From: Colocasia esculenta
Lineage: Eukaryota > Streptophyta > Magnoliopsida > Alismatales > Araceae
Direction of reading: 5' to 3'
Assembly: GCA_014218235.1 (NCBI GenBank)
Contig: JACBKR010001264.1
Span: 496,001-560,000 of the forward strand
DNA length: 64,000 nt
Position 1 is the stretch's first letter. Each line of letters starts with the position of its first letter. The notes beneath the pieces were generated by a model. It saw only the letters and a program-made list of their open reading frames with translations. It did not search any database and had not been told where the DNA came from. Shown here one piece after another: positions 12,980-26,136 of this stretch. The position numbers and the translations under genes are program-made.

Positions 12980-15860
12980 AACAATGTTCATGGCGTCGGG
13001 ACGTGACCAGAGTCATCACGGGTGAACAGGCGATCCCGCGAGGGGGATCAACGCTCTTGTCGGCACCAAGGGCGGCGAGTGATCTCTCCAGAGGCCACAC
13101 CAGTTTCTTGCTCCTTTTAAGAGGGTTTTAAGAGCTTTGTCCATCTGCATATGGCCTCATATATGCATGCATGTACAGAGCAATGGGGTAACTTGTTCTC
13201 TTTTCTACACCACCTTTTGTGGGGTTTTTATTTTTGTTTTTAGTGGGGAATAAAGCAGAAGGAGATGGGTAACTTGCGTTTAATTGCTACGCCATGTGAG
13301 CTCATGGTTAGGTCCCTGTATTCTATGGTCAGTTTAGTCGACTCTTTTGTAAGACGAGCTGATCATGTCAATTCAAGGAAGTTGACATTACCCCAACATG
13401 ATTTCTTCTACGAAAAGTCAGAGTTATTAGCTTGAGAGAAGAATAAATGAAGTCAACTAGATCGCTTGGCCTTCTTTCCACCTCCCATGCACACACAACA
13501 AAAAAGTTGGTATTTTTAAAAGAGGGATGGGAGCCGGAGAAAGAGGCGGCACTTATTGTTAGTGTCAAGAGCCGATTAGTCATGAAAAAGGGGACAAAGG
13601 AAAGTGTGGGTGGGAGGGGATAAGGCAAAAGGAAGCATCTCTTAATCTTGTTTGTTAATTTGTATAGATTTAGAAGATTGAATGGGTATGGACCATGGAG
13701 TGGTTGGAATAATTAAATAGGAGAGATTAGGGGGAGGTGTGTGATACACAACCGAAAGGACTCCTACGTACCTTTGTCCACACGCCTCACTCCACTTTCA
13801 ACTTACGACGAACGTAAGAATTTTATTTAGTAAGATCACTTTATTAATTAGTGAGACCATTCTCTTTAACAAAATTTCTAACCAAAGACTCCACTAGATA
13901 TGTTCTAGATCCGCCAATTTCGACATCATACGATAACTTCGGCTAGACTTGGTCCTCTCTCTCAAAAGACACCATTAGCGTGGGCTCCCATGAGCAAAAG
14001 ATAAGTTCCCTCCTTTCAGCATCCCGGGGGGCTGAAGCTGCTCCACATGAGCACCAAGATCACCACACATGTTTTTATTTATTTATTTATTTGTGTGCAT
14101 TCAAGGATACCCAACTGCACATAACCTAATTAGTGGGCGTCCAGATTAGCATATCTAATCTTATCAGATGCACATTAAATGCCTGGGAGGGGGGGGGGAC
14201 AATGTTTGGATATTTGGAAGAATGTCCACATTTTCTTATAAGCTAAATTGGACGTACGGCGTTCCAGAACAAGGCCTGAGCTCAGAGAAATTTCATAGAC
14301 CAAACATGGAGGATGAGAAAACTGAAGAGCATACTGAGTTATTATACAACTCCATGGGTGTGGGGACGAGCTACTGCTACATGGTGCAGTGGCAGTGCCG
14401 CCGATACATGAGTGTATGCACAGGAGATAAAACGGAGACAGCTCCAGTGAGGAATAGCTGGAATATGATGTGAGGAACAGTACTGGAAGATGCGCCTCAC
14501 TTGGAGTTGCGTTGGGTGTTTGGCCTGCTGGGTGATGCTAACCTTATACTCTTTATGACTAATGTGAGTTGGCACACCAGACATGTCATATCATGAGCGA
14601 ACAAAACTTCCATTTTGTTATATGCATCTGCTGCCTCTCCCCTTTGCGTGGCGTATGTTAAAAAGTCATTTTCCAATTGAAAAAAATTGTAGCAGCCTCT
14701 CTACAAGCTGTACAATATTAACACTAGCTTGGTGACAGTTTTTCTTCTTTTACAAGTACACTCTTGTTTCATCAGTAATTCTGCCCAATCAATTTGATTA
14801 TAAATGCTTCGGATGTGGGGTGGCCTAGTTATGTCATTCTTGTTCAGAGCTTGCCGACTAGAGTGAAGATAAGGATATGTCCCCCTCGTATTCCCCATTC
14901 CTCCTACAATCACTCTTTAGAACCTATGACCTCAACAAGTAAAAATACAACTGCATATCGTCCCGAGTTGCATGTTAGTAGGCTTGCACCGTCGACCTGC
15001 AAGAAGCAGGTTTTAAATTAGCCGATGTCATGAGAATCCAGTTTCTTCAGGGATGCAGACATGGTGATGAAAAGGCAGTGCTGTGCGACTATAATAGTGT
15101 TGATCCACCAGCTGGGCATCATATCCAATTGAAGTATACATTCATGTAGTCTCACAGTCCAGCCTGCATCAAGCTTTTAAGATTCCTCACTCCCTCCAAG
15201 AAGCCTGGAAGCAACAGTGGAAATAGAAACCAAAGGAATCAGAGAGCACTTAAAAGAAAGGCCCAAATAGAGAGCACTTTCCCGGAGAGATTTTCTGCTG
15301 GAATCATCCAGGGGCAAACAACTAAAATATAAAACCACCAAATGGCAATCTAAGAAGTGTAGAGTGCTCGAATATTCAACTTCCTGGTTTCTCAGCAGCA
15401 AAATAGCACCCATAAAACAGTTAAGAGGCATGTACACAATAGAAGGATGTGGAAGTGAAACATTACTCCATTTAAATTTTCTCTCACAAAATTCATCATC
15501 CATGTTTCAATCCAATTACCAGAAAATAGTATACAAATTTTGTATCTTGCACTGCCATCTTTGTAGTTTTGTAAATGAATTAGTAAATTGTAGGTCATCA
15601 ATGGTGTTGTCTAGATCGAAATAGGACCAAAAAGAATACAAGCAAGGAAAAATACAAGTTGGTAGCAGTGGGTAGATGCTAGTTGAACACAGATACAGGA
15701 ATATCTTACAGGCTATAAACAGAGACTTCCAAATTAGTAATTGGGGGGCTCTGGTCCATTGCTGATGAAGCATGCCTTTCAGGCAATCATTCATAGCCAC
15801 ATTTTTCTTGAGCCATTGCCTGTGATGGATGTGCATCTTATGTATGTGTTTCTGAAACAT
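12980..15860. other. Intergenic, no gene recognised
   Basis: Mixed AT-rich sequence with a short (TTTA)n run near 14079-14093. The longest open frame (14168-14473, plus) shows no domain or splice context. The part next to 15861 is probably the WRKY 3' UTR. Confidence 0.45.
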
Positions 15861-18800
15861 TTATGCGACTTCGTATTCTTCTTTCAGCTGAAGAACTGCC
15901 GCGGGCTGTTGACTGTTGCTCCTGAAATCTGTAATTTCATGTAGGTTACGATTATTTGTCAAGTTCTGTACTTTGGGTCGCGTAGCACTAATAACACTGC
16001 TGGCACTAGCTGTGTTGTGGCTGCTGTTCCTAGCTGCAGGGACATCATGGTTGTGTTTCCCCTCGTATGTGGTTATCACAGCCTTTGGATCAGTTGAAGC
16101 TCTTTCGACATGCTTCCGAACATTACATCCAGCATTGGTGCATTTGTAATAACTCCTGCAGATTGCAAAGAAAGGTGTGAGACAAGTGAGACTCCACAAT
16201 GACTCATCACATAAGAGTTGCCCACCACTGTTCAAGCACAGAATGCTATCTATGTATAAACCAGAGGCATGAACCATATGTTTTCTGTGTGTGAGATAGG
16301 AGCTCAATGGTCAGTTAATGTTAATAATAGAACATCTCTTGTATCATACGTTCACTCCCTTCTCCCACAATGGATTTACATACCATCAGGCCTCCAATCT
16401 ACAATGTGACTGGAGGAATTTCACTCTCTGTGTGTGCATAGAGATTAATTCTAACTAGATCCTGCTACCCAGATATTTTGCTATCCCGGTTCACTGAACT
16501 ATCATCAAATTCCTAAACTTTCATGAGAGGATCTATTACCTCGGGTAGGGATTTCCTTTGACCACCTTCTGACCGTACTTGCGCCACCTGTAGCCGTCAT
16601 CCAAAAGATCAACCTCGCTTGTTGTCTGCACAATAATCCTTGGCTCTGTGACTGTCCTATGTGAAGAACTCGATTCGATTACTGTGACGTCCATTTTTCT
16701 GTCCAATTGGCATGGTATACTTCAGAAAAATGAGGTTGCCATGAAAAAACAGTACAAGATAAATAAAATGGTTTTACCTTCGTTTAAGATCATGCTCGCT
16801 ATCATCACCTTCTTCCGTCTTCACTTCAGCACCTCCTACCTCCTCGCCATCACTTGAACCAGAAAGATGTTCAGCTGTTGGTTGCCCAAATTCCTGATCT
16901 CTCCTGGATATTTGACCAGAAGCTATATGTTCTCTTGCTCCATTCAAACTTGCAATCTGACCTTGAGAACATGTTTCAGAGTTTTCAGGCACATCTAGGT
17001 TCCCATTCAAATCACTGGACCCACCCAGCATAGAAGGGCCATCCCTTGATCTCTTGTTGGGAGGGGGCTTTGGATGATTGTGTTGTCCCTTGTATATTAT
17101 TTCGGTTACTTGACCATCAAAAGATCGTTCAACCTTTTTCTTAACTGGACAGTCTGGGTGAGTACACTTGTAGTAGCTTCTAGGATACTCGCAGCTCTTA
17201 ACCTGCTTCTGCCCGTATTTCCTCCAGTTGTAGCCATCATCATTGGGTTTGTCAAACATGGAAACAGCTTGAGATGTCTGTTCAGAATGAGAACCGTCTG
17301 CTGGCTCTGAGGTTGTGGCCATTGCATCTGATGTCAGATTTTGTGTTTGCTGTGGAAAAGCAGAGTTGACAGAAGAACGAGCGGGTTGCATAGAAGTGGC
17401 TGCTGTCCCTGAAGTGTCAGATGGGTATTCTGCTTGGATCTGAATGTGAGCCTGAGCAGCCTGCATAGCCTGAGCAGTAACTTGTGCCAAGACCTGTTGG
17501 TGGGTCAAACCAAAGGATCCCTGCATTTTATAAGGAAAACTGTTTCATTCAAGAGAATAATTTGGCATACAGTGACTGGAATGAACAGAAAGTTTTCTCA
17601 GTACTTTGTTTTTCTTTGACAAACAATAGTTTCTTGTGCACAACAATTAGCAAATGCAAAAATTTTGAATAACTTTCAAAGGCAATCCAGACCCATTTGG
17701 CGTGACTGCACCAAAGCCATAAGCACATACATCTCAAAGACGTTCTATGTTAGCTATTGTGAACCATCAAAAGGTTCAAAACCATCCACCCCAGATCAGA
17801 GACTTATGAAACTTTTGACAGATCTATACTCTCGACTTACCTTGGCTAGACACTTGGTATTGCCTTGTACAGACTTAATGATGCAGGCAACTGGAGTTGC
17901 AAAGGTCATTGACTAAGAAATGTGTTATATCTTTGTCATAACATAGATGAGAATTGTACTCTCCTCAAGTTTCTCTGTAGAACAAGACCACACACCAAAT
18001 GCTCACAAAACATATAATGAGCTCTCCATACTATCATGACTGTAATCCATGCTTCCATGCCAGCTGTCCAATGTTGCATGCCATCGATAAAATGCGGCCT
18101 AAATGTGCTAGCTTTGACCAAAGAAAAATCGTTATGATGATATTAGTAATGTATAGTGATCCTTTCTGGGACAGGAGCAACTAGACACAGCCACAGAGAT
18201 GCAATGGTCAAGAACATGAATCCTCACTACGGAGAGAATCTCAAACGTCATGAGAGAAGGATGGCAGAGAGGAGGTTAGAAGCATTTGTGCCGTAGGAGG
18301 GACTAAGGTAGAAGTCCCGGAGGCCTCTACTAGGACTGTTGGCCATTCGAAAATGGACAGTGAAGTCTAGCCATTGGACAGCAGATCAACAGTTTAGCCA
18401 GTTTGTCCTAGCCACCCACTCTGGCCCCAGGGATCAGGAAAGGCAAACCAAGATCAGATTGCTCCATCAAAACATGTACGGAGCTGCTAATGAATACTGA
18501 GCTTTTGCTCTCTGCTTGATGTAATATAGTGATGAACAGCATAATCAAGTTCAAAGAGCTAATTGCTCAGATTTATCAGAGCATTCCTCTAAGCATTTAC
18601 ATTAATGATGTTCTCCTTTTCCATAGCATAGCAAGTCCCACCCAGTAAACATCCCCCCTCTTGAACGTTCAGTTCCCTCCCCCACCCCAACCAAGTCATA
18701 TATTCCCTTCATACCACCTAGATGACTAGTTGAAGCACAAGTCATAACATTCCATCATCACAAGAGCACTCTTTCCGGCGAAATTGTCGTCCATGGTCAA

Positions 18801-19614
18801 CAAAATCAACTTCTGTTTGACCTCCACCACGTCGCTAAACATGAGGGTAGTCAAACTTAAGCTCCACCTTCACAAATTTGTCTTTTCTGCCAAAAACGTT
18901 TATCCCAAATCTAAACCCATGCCTAAGTGGAATGGGCTGTTTTGGTTAAGCTCCAACTTTAACATGTTTCAAATGAAAGCTCTAAAGACCGGAAACTGCT
19001 GAAATTGCCTACAGAAATGTTCAGAAAAATCCGAACTTTGACGGAACCAGCAACACCAGGCATACTCTTCAGTTCACTGATGCGAACAAAAGAGTGACAT
19101 GAAGAGTAGCGTTCTTTCTCAGGGAGTTACTCACCGGACTAAAAGGAGCAGGCGACTCCAGCAAGCATGCGGGGCTCAGCCCCACCGGCACCGTAAAGAA
19201 CGGCGAAGGCGCCACCATCACACCCAGCGGCCGGTGCGGCCTCACACCGCCACCAACCGCCCTCTCCCTCTCCGCCACCTCCACCGGAACAGCGGCAGAA
19301 GAGGAAGCAGCGGCCGCCAACGGCACCGACGCGTGGCTCGCCCCCGAAGCAGAGGACGACTCCGCCGCGGCCCTCCCCGCCACACCCCCCACTGGCGAGG
19401 CCATGGCCCCCGCCAGCAGCTGGGAGAAGGACCGGCAATCCGACTCGGGGTCCTCCGCGAAGAAGCTGGACACCAGCGTCAGGGGGCCGGGGCTGACCTC
19501 GGGGCGGCCGAGGAAGAGGCTCTCGTAAGCGGAGCGCGGCGGCAGAGCGATGGTGGGCCGAGCAGCCGGGACCGCCCTGGGGACACCGGCTTCCCTGTCC
19601 TCCTCCACCATCAT
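15861..19614 (-). CDS. Group I WRKY transcription factor (WRKY3/4-like)
   Basis: Four exons on the minus strand: 19614-19135, 17520-16778, 16656-16540 and 16155-15861 (TAA), giving 544 aa. It is a nuclear DNA-binding protein expected to recognise W-boxes (TTGACC/T). The N-terminal exon has the group I signature SFSQLLAGAMASP and a proline-directed serine region. Exon 2 opens with GSFGLTHQQVLAQVTAQA, as in WRKY3/4 proteins. The first WRKYGQK is at about residues 259-265 with a C-X4-C-X22-HNH zinc site. The second is at about 432-438 with C-X4-C-X23-HNH. The last intron splits the second domain after the PR dipeptide, the conserved R-type WRKY intron. The start is the first in-frame ATG at 19614. 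It appears intact. WRKY3/4 proteins are linked to pathogen and senescence responses; that role is inferred from family. Confidence 0.95.
18114..18822. promoter_or_regulatory. Cluster of W-box cores in WRKY intron 1
   Basis: Four TTGACC cores on either strand lie at 18114-18119, 18206-18211 (reverse), 18795-18800 (reverse) and 18817-18822, inside the 1.6-kb first intron. Fewer than one would be expected by chance across the whole intron. WRKY genes are often regulated by WRKY proteins, so auto- or cross-regulation is possible; this is inference. Confidence 0.35.
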
Positions 19615-19811
19615 CAACTTCTTCCGTGCACGATAGGAAGGATCCCCCGCGCCAATCGACCCCGCGCCAATCGACCCCGCGCCAGCCTATCTCCCACCTG
19701 GGATCTCCGTCCACAGCCAGCAACACCCCCAGAAGAAGAAGAAGAAGAAGAAGAAGAAGCAGAGTTGCAGAAAAAAAGTCCACGCCTTGGCGAGGGCGGC
19801 CGGTTAGGACA

Positions 19812-19858
<47 letters not shown>

Positions 19859-19900
19859 TAAATGGCAGTTAAATTCCTTCCAAATTAAACGCAAATGAAA
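19615..19900 (-). promoter_or_regulatory. WRKY 5' leader with (GAA)n and (CT)n repeats
   Basis: Upstream of the WRKY start there is a GAA triplet run at about 19731-19759 and a 40-bp CT run at about 19815-19854, GA on the transcript strand. A triplicated CGCGCCAATCGACCC-like unit precedes them at about 19648-19685. GA-rich leaders are common in plant 5' UTRs. Confidence 0.5.
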
Positions 19901-20020
19901 TGTTGGGGGTTGGCGCCGTTGACGTCGGTGGGGTTTGCGGGCGGGAGAGACGCCACGCTTGCGCTGAAGCGAGGGTGCTGGAATTGGAAACTTGCAATAC
20001 CTCCCCACTGTGGTTTAATT

Positions 20021-20760
20021 TAGGAATTTTTTAAAGTAATCTTATTTTAAAAACATATTTACACAAGTATATTTAGGTCTAACATATTTAGAAATATATG
20101 TCTCTCACTTATATTGATTCAGTATAACTTATATAATTTTTTTACAACTTACATTTTTTCTCTACAATTTACACTAACTCAATATAAGTTACACACTTTT
20201 TATGTGTCCAAGTTACGCTGAATTAGTATTAGGCACTGTAAAATTTCTGACCAAATTCACCGTATTTTCAAAGATACCCCCTTGTTATAGACTTCCACGC
20301 CATGCGATTTTTTGGAGGAAGAGAGAGATAGAGAACAAAATCTCTAACACCGTTTTTGCCGAAGCGGCGCAAAAGATGTTTTTCGTCGAAATCGGCTAGG
20401 GTGGATGTTTGAGTATTTTTAAAATAATTTTTTAACGTCTTTCACCCTATGGACACGGACGACGAAGCCGTCGCCCACAGCGCGAAGGATGTAGACATCG
20501 AGGCCAAAAATCCCCAATTGTACGAGGTTTTTCTGCGGATCAATTAATTTTGACAATTTTTGCCTTTTTAACCGCGGTCCCAAACACCGCCTAAGTTACA
20601 CTAAAATAGTATAAATTATAGAGAAAATGTATAAGTCGCAGAAAAAATATGTAAGTTACACTGAATCAATGTAAGTGTGAGACAAATTTGTAAATGTGTT
20701 AAATTTGAACATATTTTTGAAAATATTTTTTTAAATAAAATTGTTTTAAAAAAAATCTCT
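20021..20760. mobile_element. Inverted-repeat DNA element upstream of WRKY, about 740 bp
   Basis: The left arm (about 20021-20190) contains TTGATTCAGTATAACTTA. The right arm (about 20590-20760) contains the near complement TAAGTTACACTGAATCAA. Both arms end in AT-rich TTTTAAA blocks. The interior (about 20200-20580) is more GC-rich and non-coding. It is probably a non-autonomous TIR element inserted 0.4 kb upstream of the WRKY start. The target duplication was not resolved. Confidence 0.6.
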
Positions 20761-22659
20761 TTATTTTTGATATATGAAGATCTCCTTTTTATATGAGATA
20801 GAATATAGTTTCGGATCTTTCTGAATATATGAAATTGAAATTCCGATCTTAATACAGATCCAATTTACACATCCTCAAACTTATATATAAATGATAAATA
20901 TTTCTCATATGTTTTCATAACGCATAGTAAAAATATTGATCTATAATATATAAGATTGGCCCACCAACACAAGAGATGTTCGATCGGCCCCACTCAAATC
21001 TGGCTATCACCATCCACACTAGTTTTTAGGTAAATCTATTAATTCACATTTTATTTAAGGTAGATAAATAAGTTTACATAATTAAGGAGTGACAACCTGC
21101 AGAATATGATTCTAATTAATAAGGAGGACGTCTTCTTATACAAGAGGATGTGGGGTTATTACATGACAGTGAAATATTAGTATAAAAATATTTGCATTTC
21201 AATTATAAGTGGACTCGTAAAATTTTAAATTTGGGTCATAAAATTTTAAGTTAGATTTATATATATTTAAGTTAGATTCATAAAATAGCGTGTCATGATA
21301 TATTGATCTATCTAAATAAATCAATAAAAATGCAAGAGTGCTCGATAAGCATTTATCTTACATGATTATCTTCATTAATTAATTTCCATGTATGTTGATA
21401 GATTTAGCAGTATGATTCACATGTGCCGGGCGACAATAACCAAGGACAAGTATGATGCACATGTGCCACAAACAAGGACTATGTGACCATTTCCTCGTGT
21501 ATTACTACCTTTGGGGATTAGGTTTTCTATGTGAATACAAATCTCCAAGAAATATCTATAATTTATACTATTTTTATTAAAGATTACATCATGTCTTGAC
21601 AATATCATGTCTCTTCTAGTACTCATATTTTTTGCTCCTCATCATCAGCGATCATGTTTTAATCATAATTGACTTTGATCATGTGTTAGAGCAATCTTCC
21701 ATGTACATGATTAATTTGTTTACAAGTCTTTGGGTACTCTCTTAATTTGCCCTAATCTATAGACAAAGTATAGTGGTCATCAAGCTTTGCTGAATGTTTG
21801 GAACCTTCACCAAGTATGTGTAGGTGGGATGATGCTAATGCTACATAAGTCCAATATACCCAAAATATATTATTGGGTATCTATATGATCCACTCTACCA
21901 TAAAGATTATTGCCACCAAATATCTTATTACTTTTTGTCACACAAATTAATATATGGTGCGCACCTGCGTTTGTGCACCACACGTTTAATCCGTACATGC
22001 ATTTTGTTCACATCCGTCTTATGTCAACTGCAAGTATGCAGACCATCAAATTAAGACAAAGATTATATTATTTGTATACCCAAGACATTGCTTCTTGCAA
22101 GCTATATATATATATATATATATAACTTGGCATATTCTTGAGATATTCTCTATATGCATGAATTGTAATCAGGCTTCATGTTATTGATCTTTAATTAGGT
22201 TGTTTCCGAACATGCTAGCTCCAGCAGCAGGATTATTATAAGGATATATAGGGAGATAAATCAAAACTGGCTACCAGTGAATTATCTGATGCCATGCATG
22301 GGAAGCGTTACACTTGCTAATCTCTTTCTGGTGTACGTACGTACGCCTGGTGTAGTTGTGTTATAAACTTGTGTGTTGCCACTAATAGTCGGAAAATTTT
22401 GGTTAGATTCTTTCCAAAAGAGAAGTAGCTGGAAAGCTACAAACGCCATATTATTATTATTATTATTAGAACATTTATGTTTCAGCAGACAAGAGTAGCT
22501 GGCTGCAATGCCTACCGAGTGGGGAGGGTGGGAAGCGAGCACTTGAGTTTCGTAGTGGACGGTTCGTTCGTTAATCGTGCCGTCAAGTCTATGGAGTTGA
22601 GCAGCCGTTGCCCAAAGGGAATACATAGAGCTCAGCACTTTCTTTCTCTCCCTTGCGCA

Positions 22660-22701
<42 letters not shown>

Positions 22702-22945
22702 ACCGTACCATAATAGACCCATTTGAGTAAACATGTAATACGTAGTCATTATTTGGATTACATGTGGTGGGGGAAAAAAATATAGAGAGAGAACCATGTA
22801 GCCACCTCTTTAGGTACCCACGCCCAAAGGTTGGGTTGCATCCACACACACAGGATAGATAGATAGGCAGATTTATACATACATATATATATAAGATTTA
22901 ATATTAGGTCGAATATTATCCACTTTCATATGTAAATGTGAGCCT
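20761..22945. other. AT-rich intergenic region
   Basis: No gene recognised. It contains a TA run near 22106-22123, a (TTA)n run near 22452-22468 and a compound CA/GA microsatellite. Confidence 0.5.
22658..22700. repeat. Compound (CA)n(GA)n microsatellite
   Basis: A CA dinucleotide run passes directly into a GA run; together about 43 bp. Confidence 0.9.
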
Positions 22946-23431
22946 TGTTAGATTTTTTGTGGTGGTTTAAAGATTTTATTTTAACTCAAAAAAATTTATG
23001 GGTTTTTTCTGTAAATAGATCATGAGATGCTTTTTCATCCCAATAAAACAAAGGGCCTTGCGGTTTTGTAGTTCTTTTTTACTTTTCTCCCGTGGAAAAA
23101 TCGTATATATGCGAGGCTTTGGCATTTTTCGGTGGAAGGGCGCACTTTTTTCCTCTGAAGGGGGGGTGGGGGACGAAGGTCGAGGCTCTTTGATTTTGGA
23201 GCTGTGGGACTTTTGTTCTTGCGGGTGGTATCTCTCTCTCCTTCGGACGTCTATAGTCTCGACTCTCGAGATTGTTGTGATCTGATCGTGAAAATTTCTG
23301 CACCACAATTTCTTGTAAATCGACGAAGGAGAGTGTGTTCTTGAGATTGTTGTCGAAGATGGATCGTCTTCGTACAGAGATACGTCTATGTAGTCGTTTT
23401 ATTCTAGGAAAAGATCGTTGACTCCGCTGCA
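22946..23431 (+). repeat. Copia 5' LTR
   Basis: It begins TGTTAG and ends TGCA immediately before a primer-binding site. About 486 bp. The first 90 bp match the copy at 33082-33169 with several substitutions, which points to an old insertion. Confidence 0.8.
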
Positions 23432-23432
23432 C

Positions 23433-23444
23433 TGGTATGATGAG
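23433..23444 (+). other. Primer-binding site, tRNA-Met type
   Basis: TGGTATGATGAG, one base after the 5' LTR, resembles the copia initiator-Met site TGGTATCAGAGC with decay. Confidence 0.65.
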
Positions 23445-23689
23445 GGCAATAACTTCTCTAAGGGGAGTCCTTACGGGCGGCTCGACTAACTGTTCTAACT
23501 CTACAGTATTTTTCTTGATTTGTTGCTCTCATATGCATATGTTTTTATTTTGGATTGAAATAAGATCTTGCCTATATCTGTGGGACGATATGTATATGAT
23601 GTTTATGCAATCATGTTTTATGTACGTTCATGTGATTATTTATTTCATATTCATTATTTTTCAAAATAATCTTAGAGAAGTTATTCATC

Positions 23690-24512
23690 ATGTCGTCCAT
23701 GTCATCTGTGATAAGGCCCCATGTGGACATGTCTGGCATGCCTGAAAAGTTCTCGGGATAGCATTTCAAGCGATGGCAACATCGCATGAAGATTTGGTTT
23801 ACCACAATTAAATTTATCTCGATTCTTGAGTCGGATTGCCCTAAACTAGTTGAGAATGATCCCAACAGTCAAAATGCAGTAGATGAGTGGAAGCAACATG
23901 ATCGTATATGTTATGGTTGCATACTGTTGGCCTTGTCCAGCATACTATTTGATGTATACAATAGTTCTTCTGTGAAATCTGCCAAGGATCTATGGGAGGA
24001 TCTTGATAAGAAATATAACACTGAAGACTCAGGTCTAGAAAAATATTATGTTGCCAAGTTCTTAAAATTTCAAATGGTAGAGGGCAAATCTGTGTCTGAA
24101 CAGGCCCATGAGTTTCTCCTCTTACTTTATGGTTTGACCGATGCTGATATGAAATTACCAGAGAAGTTCTAGGTGATGTCTATAATTGAGAAGTTTTCAA
24201 AATCATAGGAGGATTTTGAGATGTCTCTAAGCATCGCAAGGGTTATATTACTCTGGATGATTTATTAGTGTCAATTGCTATTGAAAAAGAGCATAGAAAT
24301 CAGAAGCCTGTGATGTTTGTAGAACCAAGTGCACATGTGATGACTACTGGTAAGGCAAGAGATCCTAAAAGTAAAAGAAAAATGGATCACATGAAGAACA
24401 AAACCAACATTAAAAGCAAGATCCAGAAAAAGTCCAAAAAAAAAACCATGTTGGGAGTGTGGACAGGTTGGGCATTTCATCTAGGACTGTCCTACGAAGA
24501 AGGATAAGAAGG
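23690..24512 (+). pseudogene. Copia gag remnant
   Basis: The frame opens MSSMSSVIRPHVDMSGMPEKF, then hits TAG at 23759-23761. It continues HFKRWQHRMKIWFTT and a UBN2/gag-like body with AKDLWEDLDKKYN and LLLLYGL, stopping again at 24170-24172. Further downstream a zinc-knuckle remnant CWECGQVGHFI is visible in another frame. The protein would have formed the capsid-like particle; this copy cannot make it intact. Confidence 0.85.
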
Positions 24513-24547
24513 TTGAAAAACATTCTTTTGGTCCCCAGATCAATGTT

Positions 24548-26136
24548 GTGATTGAAAAGACTGATCAAGCTTTAGTCTCCAATAGCGGATTGTATGTTTC
24601 TGTTAACCCTCAAGTTTTCACTATACATGAACCAAATGAATGGATAGTAGACACTGGGGCTAATGTGCATGTATGTGTTGACAAGTCCATATTTGTGTTT
24701 TACCAGACCATCCATGGCAAATCCGTGACCATGAGGAATGCTTCTGCTTCTAAGGTGTTGGGGATAGGACGCGTGGACCTGAGGCTTCCTTCAAGGCATG
24801 TTCTCTCTTTACACAGGGTGCACCACATTCTAGCAATCCGGAGAAATATATTGAGTTGTTCTATTTTAGTGGAACAAGGTTATGAATTGACATTCAAATG
24901 TAATAAAGTGGTGCTTCTTTATTTAAGGACTTTTATTGGAAAATGTTATTTATGTGATGGTTTGTTTAAACTTCATGTGGACAATGTTTTGAATAATGAA
25001 GTGATTGACATTTCATCTAGTTCTACTTCTTATTCTGTGAATGTTGTGGAATCATCTACTTTAAGGCATAATCATTTAAGACATGTAAATTATAATTCCT
25101 TGAAACGAATGATGAATTTGAATATGATCCCTGAGTATGCCATTGATAAATCTCATAAATGTGATATTTGTGTGCAAGCTAAATAATCTAGAAAATCGTT
25201 TAACTCTATTATTAGAGAGTCTAAGATTTTAGATTTAGTTCATACTGATATCTGTGAGTTTAATGGTGTACAAATATGGGAACATAATAAATATTTTATC
25301 ACCTTTATTGATGATGCTAGTAGATATTGTTATGTGTATCTTCTTAAGTCTAAAGATGAAACTTTATATAAATTTGTCATCTTTAAGGCTGAAGCAGAAA
25401 CACAAACTTCCAAAGTTCTTAAAAGGATAAGGTCTAATCGAGAGGGAGAATATACATCTAACTTGTTTTCTGAATTTTGTCAAAATCATGGCATAATTCA
25501 CGAGATTATTGCTCCTTATTCTCCTCAGTCTAATGGGATTGCAGAACGAAAGAATATAGTTTTTATTGACATGATCAACTCTCTTCTCCAAAACTCTGGA
25601 TTATCTAGTTACATGTGGGGGGATGTTTTGAATACGACATGCCATATTCTGAATAAAGTTCTCTTGAAACATAAGGACACTGGTTCAGAAGAGTTATGGA
25701 GAGAAAGGAAGTCTAGCTTCAAGTATCTTTAAGTGTGGGGCTGTCTTGCAAAAGTGTTGGTCCCTGAACAAAAAAGAAAGAAGCTAGATCCGAAAATAGT
25801 TGATGCGGTTTTTATAGGCTATGATGCAAATAGTTATACATTCAGATTCTTAGTGATCAAATCTGAGATATCTGGAATAGTTGTTAACTCCATAGTTGAA
25901 TATTGTGATGCTACGTTCTTTGAGGACGTGTTTCCCATGAAAACCGATGTACCTTATCAAGTGTCTTCTGAAGAAGTTCCTTGTTCCTCTTGTTCTATTC
26001 TTGATCATATAGAGAGGATATCAAATGTGAGGGTTAAGACCTCTAGTTCCCATCCTGACTCTACTGATCAAGAGGAATTGGTGGAACCAAGAAGGAGTAA
26101 GAGACCTAAAATTGCCAAGGATTTGGGAAGTGATTT
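24548..26136 (+). pseudogene. Copia protease-integrase remnant
   Basis: The protease motif DTGA is at about 24650. The GAG-pre-integrase region contains HNHLRH and CDICVQAK. The integrase core has HTDIC, IRSNREGEY and an E in GIAERKN. Copia integrases use a D-D-E triad; the second Asp, normally in SDxGGEY, reads Asn here, a disabling change. Stops lie at 25184-25186 and 25730-25732. The C-terminal EEPRRSKRP-type tail is interrupted by the solo LTR. Confidence 0.88.

Noticed and set aside
14168..14473. 101-codon plus-strand frame.
   Set aside because: No recognisable domain, no splice context and a poly-G run at its start.
19099..19898. Long plus-strand frames opposite WRKY exon 1.
   Set aside because: They are antisense shadows of a GC-rich exon and its repeats, with low-complexity Arg/Glu/Ser content.
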